This document shows positions 17,573 through 25,166 of a stretch of 32,989 bases of DNA, one piece after another. The DNA comes from Alphaproteobacteria bacterium. Its GTDB lineage: Bacteria; Pseudomonadota; Alphaproteobacteria; Sphingomonadales; Kordiimonadaceae. The stretch is taken from assembly GCA_021774695.1 (NCBI GenBank), contig JAJFIU010000068.1, forward strand, positions 1 through 32,989. Reading direction: 5' to 3'. The first letter of the stretch is position 1. The number at the start of each line of letters is the position of its first letter. The position numbers were made by a program, and so were the translations under genes. The notes beneath the pieces were generated by a model. It saw nothing but the letters and a program-made list of their open reading frames with translations. It was not told the DNA's origin and made no database searches.

Positions 17573-18490
17573 TTAATCGGTGTTTGATGCCCCGGCTTCT
17601 GCCCCTGAACTTTGTTTGGTTTCTATATGCCTGTCTCGCTTATTTGCAACTGTATAGGATGCATTCAGTTCGGCACCGATAACGAAGCCAATACTAACAA
17701 AGAAACAAAATAACTGAAGGATTACAACGCCAGCGAGCGAGCCATATGTAACATCATAATTGTCCACATATTTCAGGTAAACAGAAAGACCTTTTGCTGT
17801 GGCAAGCAACACCGCGAGGCTGAGCAGCGTGCCCGGTAATCTGGAGGCTTTTTCAACTTTGCGCGGCGTTAAAGACAGAAACATAGCATAGAGCCCGAGC
17901 AGAATAAGCGCCGGGCTAACCAAAAGGCTCAGGTAGCTCCAGATTGCTTCAACACCGCCAGATACAAAATCAGGGATATGATTGGCCGCTGCTAACAATA
18001 AGGGTGGACCTAAAACCTGTATGGACATGGCTAAAATCACCGAAATGGCACCGAAAATAATGATTGCCAGGCTCTCAAGCCTTCTGATCCATGCGGCATT
18101 TGCGTTCTGGCGCCCAAACGCCTTGATGAGTGCATCGCGCGCGGCTTCAACGCCGAGCGCCGCTGTCCAGACAGCGAATAATATTGACCCTGTTAGAATT
18201 CGGGGGCCAGTGTTGGCTATAATGCCCTTGATCGGGCCGTCAATAACCTCAGAGACCTCAGGTGGCAAAACCGAAAACAGGAAGGTTATCGCCTCTAGGC
18301 CGCGCTCGGTTTGGCCAAGAAAGCCGGACAACGCGACCAGGAAAATAATGAAGGGGAACAAGGAAAGCATGGTCAGAAACGCCATATTTCCTGCAGCGGC
18401 CATGCCGTGGTTCCGGCCAAATTGCTTTAGTGTCCGCCTCCAAGCGAAAGAATGTCGTTCCAGAAATGCAAATTGGAGCTGTTGATTCAA
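17573..18490 (-). CDS. YihY/BrkB family inner-membrane protein
   Basis: 305 residues with about six membrane helices. The family features are NHGMAAAGNMAFLTMLSLFPFIIFLVALSG near residues 28-57, and later PRKVEKASRLPGTLLSLAVLLATAKGLSVYLKYVDNYDVTYGSLAGVV near 210-255. Once annotated as ribonuclease BN, the family is now an inner-membrane protein of unclear role. The start is a TTG at 18488-18490 overlapping the upstream TGA (TTGA), with AGGA 5 bases before it, so it is coupled to the dnaJ-like gene. The short polar tail carries KQSSGAEAGASNTD. Confidence 0.87.
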   Translation of the reverse strand: MNQQLQFAFLERHSFAWRRTLKQFGRNHGMAAAGNMAFLTMLSLFPFIIFLVALSGFLGQTERGLEAITFLFSVLPPEVSEVIDGPIKGIIANTGPRILTGSILFAVWTAALGVEAARDALIKAFGRQNANAAWIRRLESLAIIIFGAISVILAMSIQVLGPPLLLAAANHIPDFVSGGVEAIWSYLSLLVSPALILLGLYAMFLSLTPRKVEKASRLPGTLLSLAVLLATAKGLSVYLKYVDNYDVTYGSLAGVVILQLFCFFVSIGFVIGAELNASYTVANKRDRHIETKQSSGAEAGASNTD

Positions 18491-19419
18491 TTTAATCCTG
18501 CTTTTTTACGCAAGGCTTGGCCGTTGCCGCCGCCCCAGCTCTTGATTGCTTTCTCCAGCTCGGCATCACGCGTTGCTGGCCCCATAATTTTAAGGGCAAC
18601 ATACATGTTACCAGCACCGTCTTTAGTTTCCACGCCCTTGCCCTTAAGTCGCAATTTCTTGCCGCTGGATGCGTTTCGTGGAATGCGCACAGTGAGTTTG
18701 CCGCGCGGTGTCGGAACCTGAATGTCGCCGCCGAGAATGGCTTCATCGAACGAGATGGGTAGTTCCAAATGGATATCATTGGCTACACGGCGGTAATAGG
18801 GGTGCTTTGCCACGCGCACTTCCACCAAGGCGTCCCCTTTTGGCGCAGCCCCTAATCCCGGGCCGCCTTGGCCGCTTAGCCGAATAACCTGGCCATTTTT
18901 TATTCCGGCGGGAATTTTGATGTCGATGTTTCTGTTGTCGTTTAATGTGATCCGGCGGGTACCGCCAGTGATCGACTCTTCAAAACCAATGGTTGCTTCA
19001 TAACTAATATCAAGTCCGCGTGAACGTGCGGAATTGTGGTAAGGGTTTTTGCCACCAGCTCGGCCTTTGCCGCCACCAGTGAATCGAAAAAACTCGGAAA
19101 AAACGCTTTCGGCTTCTTCTTGGTCAAAATCTGCAGCAGTGCGACCCCTGAAACCGCTGCCGTTGCCAAAACCTGATCCGAATGCTGGAGCTTTATCGTT
19201 GCCGTTTTCATCAATTTCGCCGCGGTCGTATTTGCCGCGCCGGGCTTTATTGCCTAAAATGGAATAGGCGGCGGACACCTTTTTGAATTTTTCGGTAATT
19301 TTCTTGTTATCTTTGTTTAGATCAGGATGCAGTTCTTTTGCCAAAGCGCGGTACGCTTTTTTCACCTCGGCTTGCGAGGCCTGTTTTTCTACACCAAGAA
19401 TTTTATAAAGATTTTGCAT
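18487..19419 (-). CDS. DnaJ-type co-chaperone without zinc finger (CbpA-like)
   Basis: 310 residues. The J domain (about 1-65) has the HPD motif in LAKELHPDLNKDNK, which stimulates DnaK ATPase. A glycine/phenylalanine-rich linker (about 75-120, FGSGFGNGSGFRG) follows. The C-terminal substrate-binding domains start with GLDISYEATIGFEESITGG and include RIPRNASSGKKLRLKGKG. There are no CxxCxGxG repeats, so this is a type II, CbpA-like J-protein rather than DnaJ proper. I chose ATG 19417-19419 because MQNLYKILGV is the canonical J-domain opening; the frame runs 12 codons further to a TTG at 19455. The gene is divergent from pdxH. Confidence 0.9.
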   Translation of the reverse strand: MQNLYKILGVEKQASQAEVKKAYRALAKELHPDLNKDNKKITEKFKKVSAAYSILGNKARRGKYDRGEIDENGNDKAPAFGSGFGNGSGFRGRTAADFDQEEAESVFSEFFRFTGGGKGRAGGKNPYHNSARSRGLDISYEATIGFEESITGGTRRITLNDNRNIDIKIPAGIKNGQVIRLSGQGGPGLGAAPKGDALVEVRVAKHPYYRRVANDIHLELPISFDEAILGGDIQVPTPRGKLTVRIPRNASSGKKLRLKGKGVETKDGAGNMYVALKIMGPATRDAELEKAIKSWGGGNGQALRKKAGLN

Positions 19420-19468
19420 GACTATGTTTCTACTGAAAAACCAAATGTTCGGCAAAACCGATTGTTCG

Positions 19469-19501
19469 AACCTGTGAACTCACTATATACTGTAGCAGGT
19501 T
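19469..19501. repeat. Spaced inverted repeat in the dnaJ/pdxH divergent region
   Basis: AACCTG (19469-19474) and CAGGTT (19496-19501) are separated by 21 bases and flank TATACT, a possible -10 element. The self-complementary GTTCGAAC overlaps the left arm. The layout fits an operator, but the arms are only 6 bases. The rest of the 213-base intergenic region shows no other clear element. Confidence 0.25.
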
Positions 19502-19632
19502 ACTGCCACAATCATCTCTTAAATAGAGCATGTGTCGGGCAGTGCAATTGTAAATTATCCCGGAAGTGTTAATTCATATCTAATATTTATGTCTTGGCCA
19601 CAGTTATTAGCCCGCCAGAAAGGATAACATAA

Positions 19633-20229
19633 ATGCAGGAAGCGCCTTTCCAAACACCGTTTTCCCTCTCGCAGCAATGGTTAGCGGATGCCGAATCTTC
19701 AGAAGTCAACGACCCGACGGCAATGTCGCTGGCGACAGCAAACGTAGACGGCCTGCCGAGCTTGCGCATGGTTTTGCTGAAAGGCTGCGATGAGCGGGGC
19801 TTTGTTTTCTTTACAAAATTTGAAATCCGTAATGGTGCTGATATGCTGTAGAACCCAAACGCTGCCCTCTTGTTCCATTGGAAATCGCTGCGCAGGCAAC
19901 TGAGAGTTGAAGGCAGGGTGGAGGTTGTGACTGACGAAGATGCGGACGTGTATTTCGCTTCGCGGCCAAGGGCGGCCCGAATTGGGGCCTGGGCGTCAAA
20001 ACAATCACGCCCCATGGAGGGCAGGTTCGAATTTGAAGCAGAAATTGCCCGCTACACCGCGAAATTTGGTGCAGGGGATATTCCGCGCCCTGATTTTTGG
20101 TCTGGTTTCCGGCTTGTTCCAAAATATTTTGAATTTTGGCGAGACAGGAAGTTTCGCCTTCACGAGCGGAAAACATACAAGTTGAACGACCAAGGGCAGG
20201 GATGGGATATTGAAGAAATCTATCCCTGA
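19633..20229 (+). pseudogene. pdxH: Pyridoxamine/pyridoxine 5'-phosphate oxidase, interrupted by an in-frame TAG
   Basis: Codons 1-72 (19633-19848) and 74-198 (19852-20226) form one continuous PdxH frame, split only by TAG at 19849-19851. The intact enzyme uses FMN and oxygen to turn PNP or PMP into pyridoxal phosphate. Before the stop: [15 protein letters not shown] and [19 protein letters not shown]. After it: NPNAALLFHWKSLRRQLRVEG, YFASRPR, IGAWASKQSRPM, FEFW and RLHER. The ribosome site GAAAGGA is intact. Several normally conserved positions are changed: SRKG reads IRNG just before the stop, and the DSQ or GSQ of SQIGAW reads AAR. The fragment after the stop has no convincing restart. It may be a true pseudogene, a strain mutation or a base-call error. 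Confidence 0.9.
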
Positions 20230-20337
20230 TTCACCGCCCCTGTTACTGACACTTTGTAATCAAACTTGTTTCCGAAGTCTTAATTGGGGCCTTTTCTTTG
20301 ACCCAAGGCTTTTTAGCGTTAGTTTACCCTAAAGCCT

Positions 20338-20353
20338 GTAAGCTTTGGCTTAC
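20338..20353. promoter_or_regulatory. Small hairpin in the aldehyde dehydrogenase leader
   Basis: GTAAGC and GCTTAC arms flank a TTTG loop about 40 bases before the ATG. The overlapping AAGCC/GGCTT pairing (20332-20336 with 20347-20351) is an alternative fold. No T-run follows. It may be a weak leader structure or chance. Confidence 0.2.
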
Positions 20354-20392
20354 CAACGAATTTGCACTGTTTCATCATGAGGGGAGAACATC

Positions 20393-21844
20393 ATGGACGG
20401 AATGCAGTATGTGGAAACACCTGAGCAAGACATCGCCGACATTTTGGCACGCCAACGAGCGGATTATTTGGCCGAGGGCGAAGTAAGCCTTTCAACCCGC
20501 AAGGACCGGCTAGAACGCGCACTCAAATGCCTTCTGGATAATCAAGAAGAATTCATTCGTTTGATATCGGAAGACTTCGGCAATCGGTCAAATGACACCA
20601 CGTTGTTTGCCGATGTAGGGGCAAGCGCCGGTGCAATCAAAGACGCGATCAAACATGTTGCTGGCTGGATGAAACCTGAAAAGCGGTCGCTGCAGTTTCC
20701 TCTCGGGTTGCTTGGTGCAAAAGCGCATGTTGTGCCGCAGCCAAAAGGCGTGGTTGGGTTAATTACACCCTGGAATTTCCCGTTGACGATGGTGTTTGTG
20801 CCGCTGGCGCAGATGTTGGCGGCTGGAAACCGCGTGGTGATTAAACCATCCGAGCATACGCCGCAAACCTCCGCCTTTTTTGCCAAGGTTTTCTCAGAAA
20901 ACTTTAAAGATACTGAAGTTAAAGTGGTTAACGGCGCGGTGGAAACCAGCCAGTCTTTTGCGCGCCAGCCGTGGGACCATTTGATGTTCACGGGTGCGCC
21001 TGTCGTTGGCAAGTTGATCATGCGGGCGGCCGCCGAACATCTGACACCCGTTACTCTGGAGCTGGGCGGCAAAAGCCCGGTAATTGTTGGCGATAGCGCG
21101 GACCTGGACATGGTGGCCGAGCGAGTTGCGACAATGAAACTGTTGAACGCCGGGCAGATATGCTTGGCGCCGGACTATATCAACATTAAGAAATCGAAAC
21201 GCGACGAGTTTGTTAAGTCATACACGAAAACTGTCACCAGCATGTATCCGACCATGCTTGCCAATGATCAATATACCTCAATCATTTCAAGCCGCCATAG
21301 GGAACGCCTTGAGGGCTATCTGGACGATGCTCGGGAGAAAGGCGCTGATGTAAGGATTATCAACCCTGCTGACGAGGATTTTTCTGGCCAGAACCAGAGC
21401 AATAAACTTCCCGCGGCGCTTATTCTAGACCCGACCGACGATATGAAAGTGATGCAGGAAGAAATATTTGGCCCGATTTTGCCGGTTAAAACGTACGAGC
21501 AGACTGAAGAAGTTGTCTCGTACGTCAATGAAAGAGAACGCCCGTTGGCGCTCTATTATTTCGGCAATGATGCTGCGGAAGAAAAAGATATATTAACCTC
21601 GACAACCTCGGGCGGGGTTACGGTAAACGACGTTTTGTATCACGGCGGGCACGATAGTTTGCCCTTCGGCGGCGTTGGCAACAGCGGCATGGGCGTTTAC
21701 CACGGGTATGACGGTTTTCGCGAGTTTAGCCACATGAAGCCTGTGCTAAAACATCCCGCTAAGACCAGCATCAGCCGCTTGCTCGGCGTAGTGCCGCCTT
21801 ACACAGGCAAGTTGAAGAAAAATGTCGATCGCATGATAAAATGA
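20393..21844 (+). CDS. Coniferyl-aldehyde-dehydrogenase-type NAD(P)+ aldehyde dehydrogenase
   Basis: 483 residues. The N-terminal part (ISEDFGNRSNDTT, IKHVAGWMKPEKRSL, PKGVVGLITPWNFPL) matches the coniferyl aldehyde dehydrogenase subfamily. The catalytic base Glu223 lies in TLELGGKSP and the nucleophile Cys257 in NAGQICLAPDY, 34 residues apart as in the superfamily. The C-terminal PFGGVGNSGMG and YHGYDGFREFSH are also typical. It oxidises an aldehyde to the acid; members accept aromatic or medium aliphatic aldehydes, so the substrate is open. GGGGAG sits 8 bases before the ATG. The Fe-type alcohol dehydrogenase starts 30 bases downstream, giving an alcohol-to-acid pair. Confidence 0.87.
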   Translation: MDGMQYVETPEQDIADILARQRADYLAEGEVSLSTRKDRLERALKCLLDNQEEFIRLISEDFGNRSNDTTLFADVGASAGAIKDAIKHVAGWMKPEKRSLQFPLGLLGAKAHVVPQPKGVVGLITPWNFPLTMVFVPLAQMLAAGNRVVIKPSEHTPQTSAFFAKVFSENFKDTEVKVVNGAVETSQSFARQPWDHLMFTGAPVVGKLIMRAAAEHLTPVTLELGGKSPVIVGDSADLDMVAERVATMKLLNAGQICLAPDYINIKKSKRDEFVKSYTKTVTSMYPTMLANDQYTSIISSRHRERLEGYLDDAREKGADVRIINPADEDFSGQNQSNKLPAALILDPTDDMKVMQEEIFGPILPVKTYEQTEEVVSYVNERERPLALYYFGNDAAEEKDILTSTTSGGVTVNDVLYHGGHDSLPFGGVGNSGMGVYHGYDGFREFSHMKPVLKHPAKTSISRLLGVVPPYTGKLKKNVDRMIK

Positions 21845-21874
21845 TCGCTAAACCAGCATTTACGAGTGTGTGCG

Positions 21875-23029
21875 ATGAGTGATTCTTTCGTTTTTGAAGG
21901 CGTAGCCAGCATAGTTGTTGAAGACGGCGGTGCGGCCAAGCTGGGTACGCTTTTGGCGGAGCGTTACGCAGGCACCAAAACCATGCTGGTAACTGACGTG
22001 GGCATCACCCGGTTAGGGCTGGCGGACGCAGCGCTCTCGTCATTGAAGCAAAACGGGTTTGAAACGATTGTTTTTGACGAGGTGGCCGCTGACCCCGCTG
22101 AAAGTATTATTCTCGACGCTGCCAAGTTGGCGATTGAAGAGAATATCGGATTGGTCGTTGGTTTTGGCGGCGGCAGCTCGATGGATGTAGCTAAGTTGGT
22201 GGCGATCTTGGCCAAAGGTGAGCAATCGTTGCCGGATATGTACGGCGTCGGAAAAGTCCGGTCTAGTAGGCTACCACTGGTTTTATTGCCGACAACCGCT
22301 GGAACCGGCTCTGAAGTAACGCCGATATCAGTTGTAACAACCGGTGAACACACCAAAATGGGTGTCTCTGACCGCACGTTGTTTGCTGACCTTGCGGTAA
22401 TAGATGCAACGCTCACGACCGGCCTTCCGCGGCATGGTACTGCGGCAACGGGCATCGATGCTATGGTGCACGCAATCGAGGCTTTTACCTCAAAGATTAA
22501 GAAAAACCTGATCTCGGACACCTTAGCCAAACGCGCGTTGCTTATGCTGGGCGGCAACATCGTGACAGCCTGCGAAAACCCCACCGACATTGAGGCACGA
22601 CGCGCCATGCTAACAGGCGCCATGCTGGCCGGGCAGGCGTTTGCCAACGCTCCGGTGGGTGCTGTGCATGCCTTAGCTTACCCGCTGGGTGGGCGTTTTC
22701 ATATCCCCCACGGCCATTCAAATTCATTGGTGTTGCCGCATGTCTTGCGCTTTAATGCTGCGGTTGCGGCGCCGCTGTACGCCCAACTGGCACGAGAAGT
22801 GGGGCTGGCCGGTTCCACCGATGCGCAGTTGACTGATGCATTCATTCAGTGGCTTGAAGACTTGACCGAGGCGACCGGCATTGAGCGACGCCTGCGCGAT
22901 ATGAACATCACTCAGGCCGACCTGCCAATGCTGGCAAATGATGCCATGGATCAATCGCGGCTGCTGATCAACAACCCACTGGATGTAACTGAAACGGACG
23001 CGCTTAAAATATACCGAGAGGCTTGGTAG
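21875..23029 (+). CDS. Iron-containing (group III) alcohol dehydrogenase
   Basis: 384 residues. The nucleotide site is GFGGGSSMDVAKL near residues 92-104, and LLPTTAGTGSEVTPISV near 135-151 follows. The metal ligands lie in GIDAMVHAIEAFTS near 196 and HALAYPLGGRFHIPHGHSNS near 264-283. The enzyme interconverts a primary or secondary alcohol and its aldehyde or ketone with NAD(H). The frame opens at GTG 21866, but the ATG at 21875 gives MSDSFVFEG and is more likely; no strong ribosome site precedes either. It is followed without a gap by the hotdog thioesterase GTG, after a TAG stop. Confidence 0.92.
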   Translation: MSDSFVFEGVASIVVEDGGAAKLGTLLAERYAGTKTMLVTDVGITRLGLADAALSSLKQNGFETIVFDEVAADPAESIILDAAKLAIEENIGLVVGFGGGSSMDVAKLVAILAKGEQSLPDMYGVGKVRSSRLPLVLLPTTAGTGSEVTPISVVTTGEHTKMGVSDRTLFADLAVIDATLTTGLPRHGTAATGIDAMVHAIEAFTSKIKKNLISDTLAKRALLMLGGNIVTACENPTDIEARRAMLTGAMLAGQAFANAPVGAVHALAYPLGGRFHIPHGHSNSLVLPHVLRFNAAVAAPLYAQLAREVGLAGSTDAQLTDAFIQWLEDLTEATGIERRLRDMNITQADLPMLANDAMDQSRLLINNPLDVTETDALKIYREAW

Positions 23030-23464
23030 GTGACTGAAAAGAAAACACTTTCAAGATACTCATGTCACCGCGAGATACCAACTCGCTGGATGGACAACGA
23101 CATATATGGGCATGTGAATAACGTAAATTATTACAGTTTTTTTGACACCGCTGTGAACGGATTTTTGATCGAAGAAGGCGTTCTCGATATTGAAAACGGT
23201 GCCACGATTGGGCTGGTGGTCGAAACAGGCTGCAAGTATTTCGCGCCGCTGTCGTTTCCTGACACCGTGGAAGCGGGCATCAGTGTCAGCCATATTGGCA
23301 ACAGTAGTGTGCGTTATGAAGTTGGCCTGTTTAGAAAAGGCGACATTGAACCGGTTGCACAGGGCTTTTTTGTTCATGTTTATGTGGACAGGGCAAGCCG
23401 TCGCCCCACTTCAATACCGGAGAAGATGAAAACTGTGCTGAAGGCAATTGAGAGTATCGACTGA
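23030..23464 (+). CDS. Hotdog-fold acyl-CoA thioesterase (4HBT family)
   Basis: 144 residues, one hotdog domain. The family motif RWMDNDIYGHVNNVNYYSFFDTAVNGFL (about residues 18-45) carries the Asp of the DxxGHVNN-type active site. The hydrolase frees CoA from acyl- or aroyl-CoA in the cytoplasm. The GTG start immediately follows the alcohol dehydrogenase TAG, so translation is probably coupled. A 76-base gap to the SDR holds two TTTGATC direct repeats and ends in a strong GGGGGAGGAG ribosome site. Confidence 0.85.
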   Translation: MTEKKTLSRYSCHREIPTRWMDNDIYGHVNNVNYYSFFDTAVNGFLIEEGVLDIENGATIGLVVETGCKYFAPLSFPDTVEAGISVSHIGNSSVRYEVGLFRKGDIEPVAQGFFVHVYVDRASRRPTSIPEKMKTVLKAIESID

Positions 23465-23540
23465 TTTTGGTCAGTCGAGGGATTGCCGACGCCGAAGTTG
23501 ACCCAAATTTGATCATTTTTGATCCTGGGGGAGGAGTTTC

Positions 23541-24344
23541 ATGGACGTTAAAGATAAAATCATCGTAATTACCGGCGGTGCCAGCGGTATTGGCAAAGCC
23601 TTGTCGGAACTTTTTGCAGCTGAAGGCGCTAAATTCATTGCTGTTGCTGACATGGACAAAAGCGGCGCTGAAGCTGTTGCAGCCGGCATCGGGGGTCAGG
23701 CCAAAGCCTATAGCCTTGATGTCACTGACGAAGCTGCAGTTAGCTCAATGGTCGACGACATTGTAGCCAGAGCCGGCCCGGTTGATCTGTATTTCTCAAA
23801 TGCGGGTATATTCTTTTCTGATAGCCCAAGCTGGTCTGCGACACAGCAAACCAACGCTCAATGGGAAAAGATATGGCAGGTGAATGTGTACGCCCATGTC
23901 CACGCGCTCAGGGCTGTGCTGCCCAGCATGCTGGAGCGCGGCGGCTGTGGCTTTATCGTTACTGCTTCTGCGGCGGGATTATTGAGCCAAATCGGTGACA
24001 TTTCCTATTCCACTACCAAACATGCTGCGGTTGGTTTTGCCGAAAGCCTGGCGATTTCCCACGGCGACGATGGCTTGTATGTGGCTGCACTTTGCCCGCA
24101 AGCGGTTAAATCAAAGATGACAGCGGGCGCTGAGGATAGTTCTGCTGCTGGTGACGGTCTGATGGAAGCCGACGAATTCGCCCGACGGGTCCTGAGCCAG
24201 ATGCAGGAAGGTCGCTTTATGATCAGACCGCACCCGGAAGTGGAGGGGTACTTCAAGCATAAGGCCAACGATTATGACCGCTGGATTGGCGGTATGCGTA
24301 AATTCCGCCGTCATCAGTTGGAAACAACCGGTCGCCCCGTTTAG
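23541..24344 (+). CDS. Short-chain dehydrogenase/reductase (classical SDR) 1
   Basis: 267 residues. The Rossmann motif ITGGASGIGKALSE is near residue 10 and SNAGIFF near 87. The catalytic set is Ser in TASAAGLLSQ, then Tyr-x3-Lys in YSTTKHAAVGF near 155. The Asp in VADMDKSG after strand 2 suggests NAD preference. The C-terminus, with MIRPHPEVEGYFKHKANDYDRWIGGMRKFR, is characteristic of SDRs found beside acyl-CoA genes. It probably acts on a hydroxyacyl or keto substrate of the local pathway, which is inference. The ATG follows GGGGGAGGAG. TAG stop, 28 bases before the next SDR. Confidence 0.88.
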   Translation: MDVKDKIIVITGGASGIGKALSELFAAEGAKFIAVADMDKSGAEAVAAGIGGQAKAYSLDVTDEAAVSSMVDDIVARAGPVDLYFSNAGIFFSDSPSWSATQQTNAQWEKIWQVNVYAHVHALRAVLPSMLERGGCGFIVTASAAGLLSQIGDISYSTTKHAAVGFAESLAISHGDDGLYVAALCPQAVKSKMTAGAEDSSAAGDGLMEADEFARRVLSQMQEGRFMIRPHPEVEGYFKHKANDYDRWIGGMRKFRRHQLETTGRPV

Positions 24345-24372
24345 GTGCTCGAATTTTAAACTAGGAAAAACA

Positions 24373-25140
24373 ATGGATTACACGAAATTAATGGACTTTA
24401 CAGGCAAGGTTGTTTTCGTTAGCGGTTCATCGCGCGGTATAGGCGAAGCCGTTGTTCGGGCATTTGCTGCTAACGGCGCTGATGTAATTGTCTCGTCGCG
24501 CGATCAGGGCGCTTGCGAAGTAGTTGCTGAAAGTATCCGCGCAGACGGCGGCAAAGCCAAGGCCAAGGCAGCTCATGCCGGACGCATGGAAGATGTTCAG
24601 GCTGTGTTCGAATGGATACAGGCAGAATATGGCCGCCTCGATGTGTTGGTTAACTGCGGTGGCACAAACCCGTTTTATGGTTTGATCGGGGACACACCCG
24701 AAGCGGCCTTTGACAAAACCATCGATGTAAACCTTAAAGGGCCATTTTACTTGTCAGCCGAGGCGGTGAAAATAATGAAACCACAAGGTAGCGGTGCCAT
24801 TGTCAATGTTGCATCCATCAACGGTATTACGCCGGGCCATCTGCAGGGCATTTATTCGATGACAAAATGCGCGATGATTAACATGACCAAGGCCTACGCC
24901 CGCGAGTACGGCCATGATGGTATCCGTGTGAACGCCATATGTCCGGGTTTAGTTGACACGAAAATGACCGCAGTTTTCACGTCCAATGATGAGTTGCTGA
25001 AATCCCACACCGACAGTTTCCCCATTCCAAGGGCAGGCAAGCCCGAAGATATGGTTGGCGGTGTTTTGTATTTGGCGTCCGATGCTGCGGCCTTCACGAC
25101 AGGGACAACGCTTGTCATGGACGGCGGTCACATAGCTTAA
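24373..25140 (+). CDS. Short-chain dehydrogenase/reductase (classical SDR) 2
   Basis: 255 residues. VSGSSRGIGEAVVRAF near residue 15, VNCGGTNPFYG near 94 (the usual NNAA or NNAG reads NCGG), a serine in NVASINGITPG near 141, Tyr-x3-Lys in IYSMTKCAM near 157, and the closing DGG. The NP.FG pattern resembles the DHRS4-like SDRs often located with acyl-CoA dehydrogenases and ACAD10/11-like kinases. Reduction or oxidation of a keto/hydroxyacyl-CoA is likely. I chose ATG 24373, with AGGA 6 bases before it; the frame is open to 24274 but that would overlap SDR 1. The kinase gene starts 26 bases downstream. Confidence 0.88.
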   Translation: MDYTKLMDFTGKVVFVSGSSRGIGEAVVRAFAANGADVIVSSRDQGACEVVAESIRADGGKAKAKAAHAGRMEDVQAVFEWIQAEYGRLDVLVNCGGTNPFYGLIGDTPEAAFDKTIDVNLKGPFYLSAEAVKIMKPQGSGAIVNVASINGITPGHLQGIYSMTKCAMINMTKAYAREYGHDGIRVNAICPGLVDTKMTAVFTSNDELLKSHTDSFPIPRAGKPEDMVGGVLYLASDAAAFTTGTTLVMDGGHIA

Positions 25141-25166
25141 ACCCACAAATTTGACAGGGCGTATTT

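Noticed and set aside
19849-19851. TAG in pdxH as a reassigned sense codon
   Set aside because: TAG is the normal stop of at least six intact genes here (ends at 11015, 15552, 16672, 23029, 24344 and 28072), so genome-wide reassignment is not tenable. Rare readthrough is not excluded, but nothing in the following AAC context favours it.
19870-20229. Second half of pdxH as an independent gene starting at TTG 19870
   Set aside because: It is in the same frame, begins in mid-domain (FHWKSLRRQ), and has no ribosome site. It is the downstream part of the broken gene.
21964-22647. Long 227-codon leftward open frame
   Set aside because: It lies wholly within the Fe-type alcohol dehydrogenase gene, has Ser/Ala/Pro-rich composition typical of antisense frames, and has no domain I recognise.
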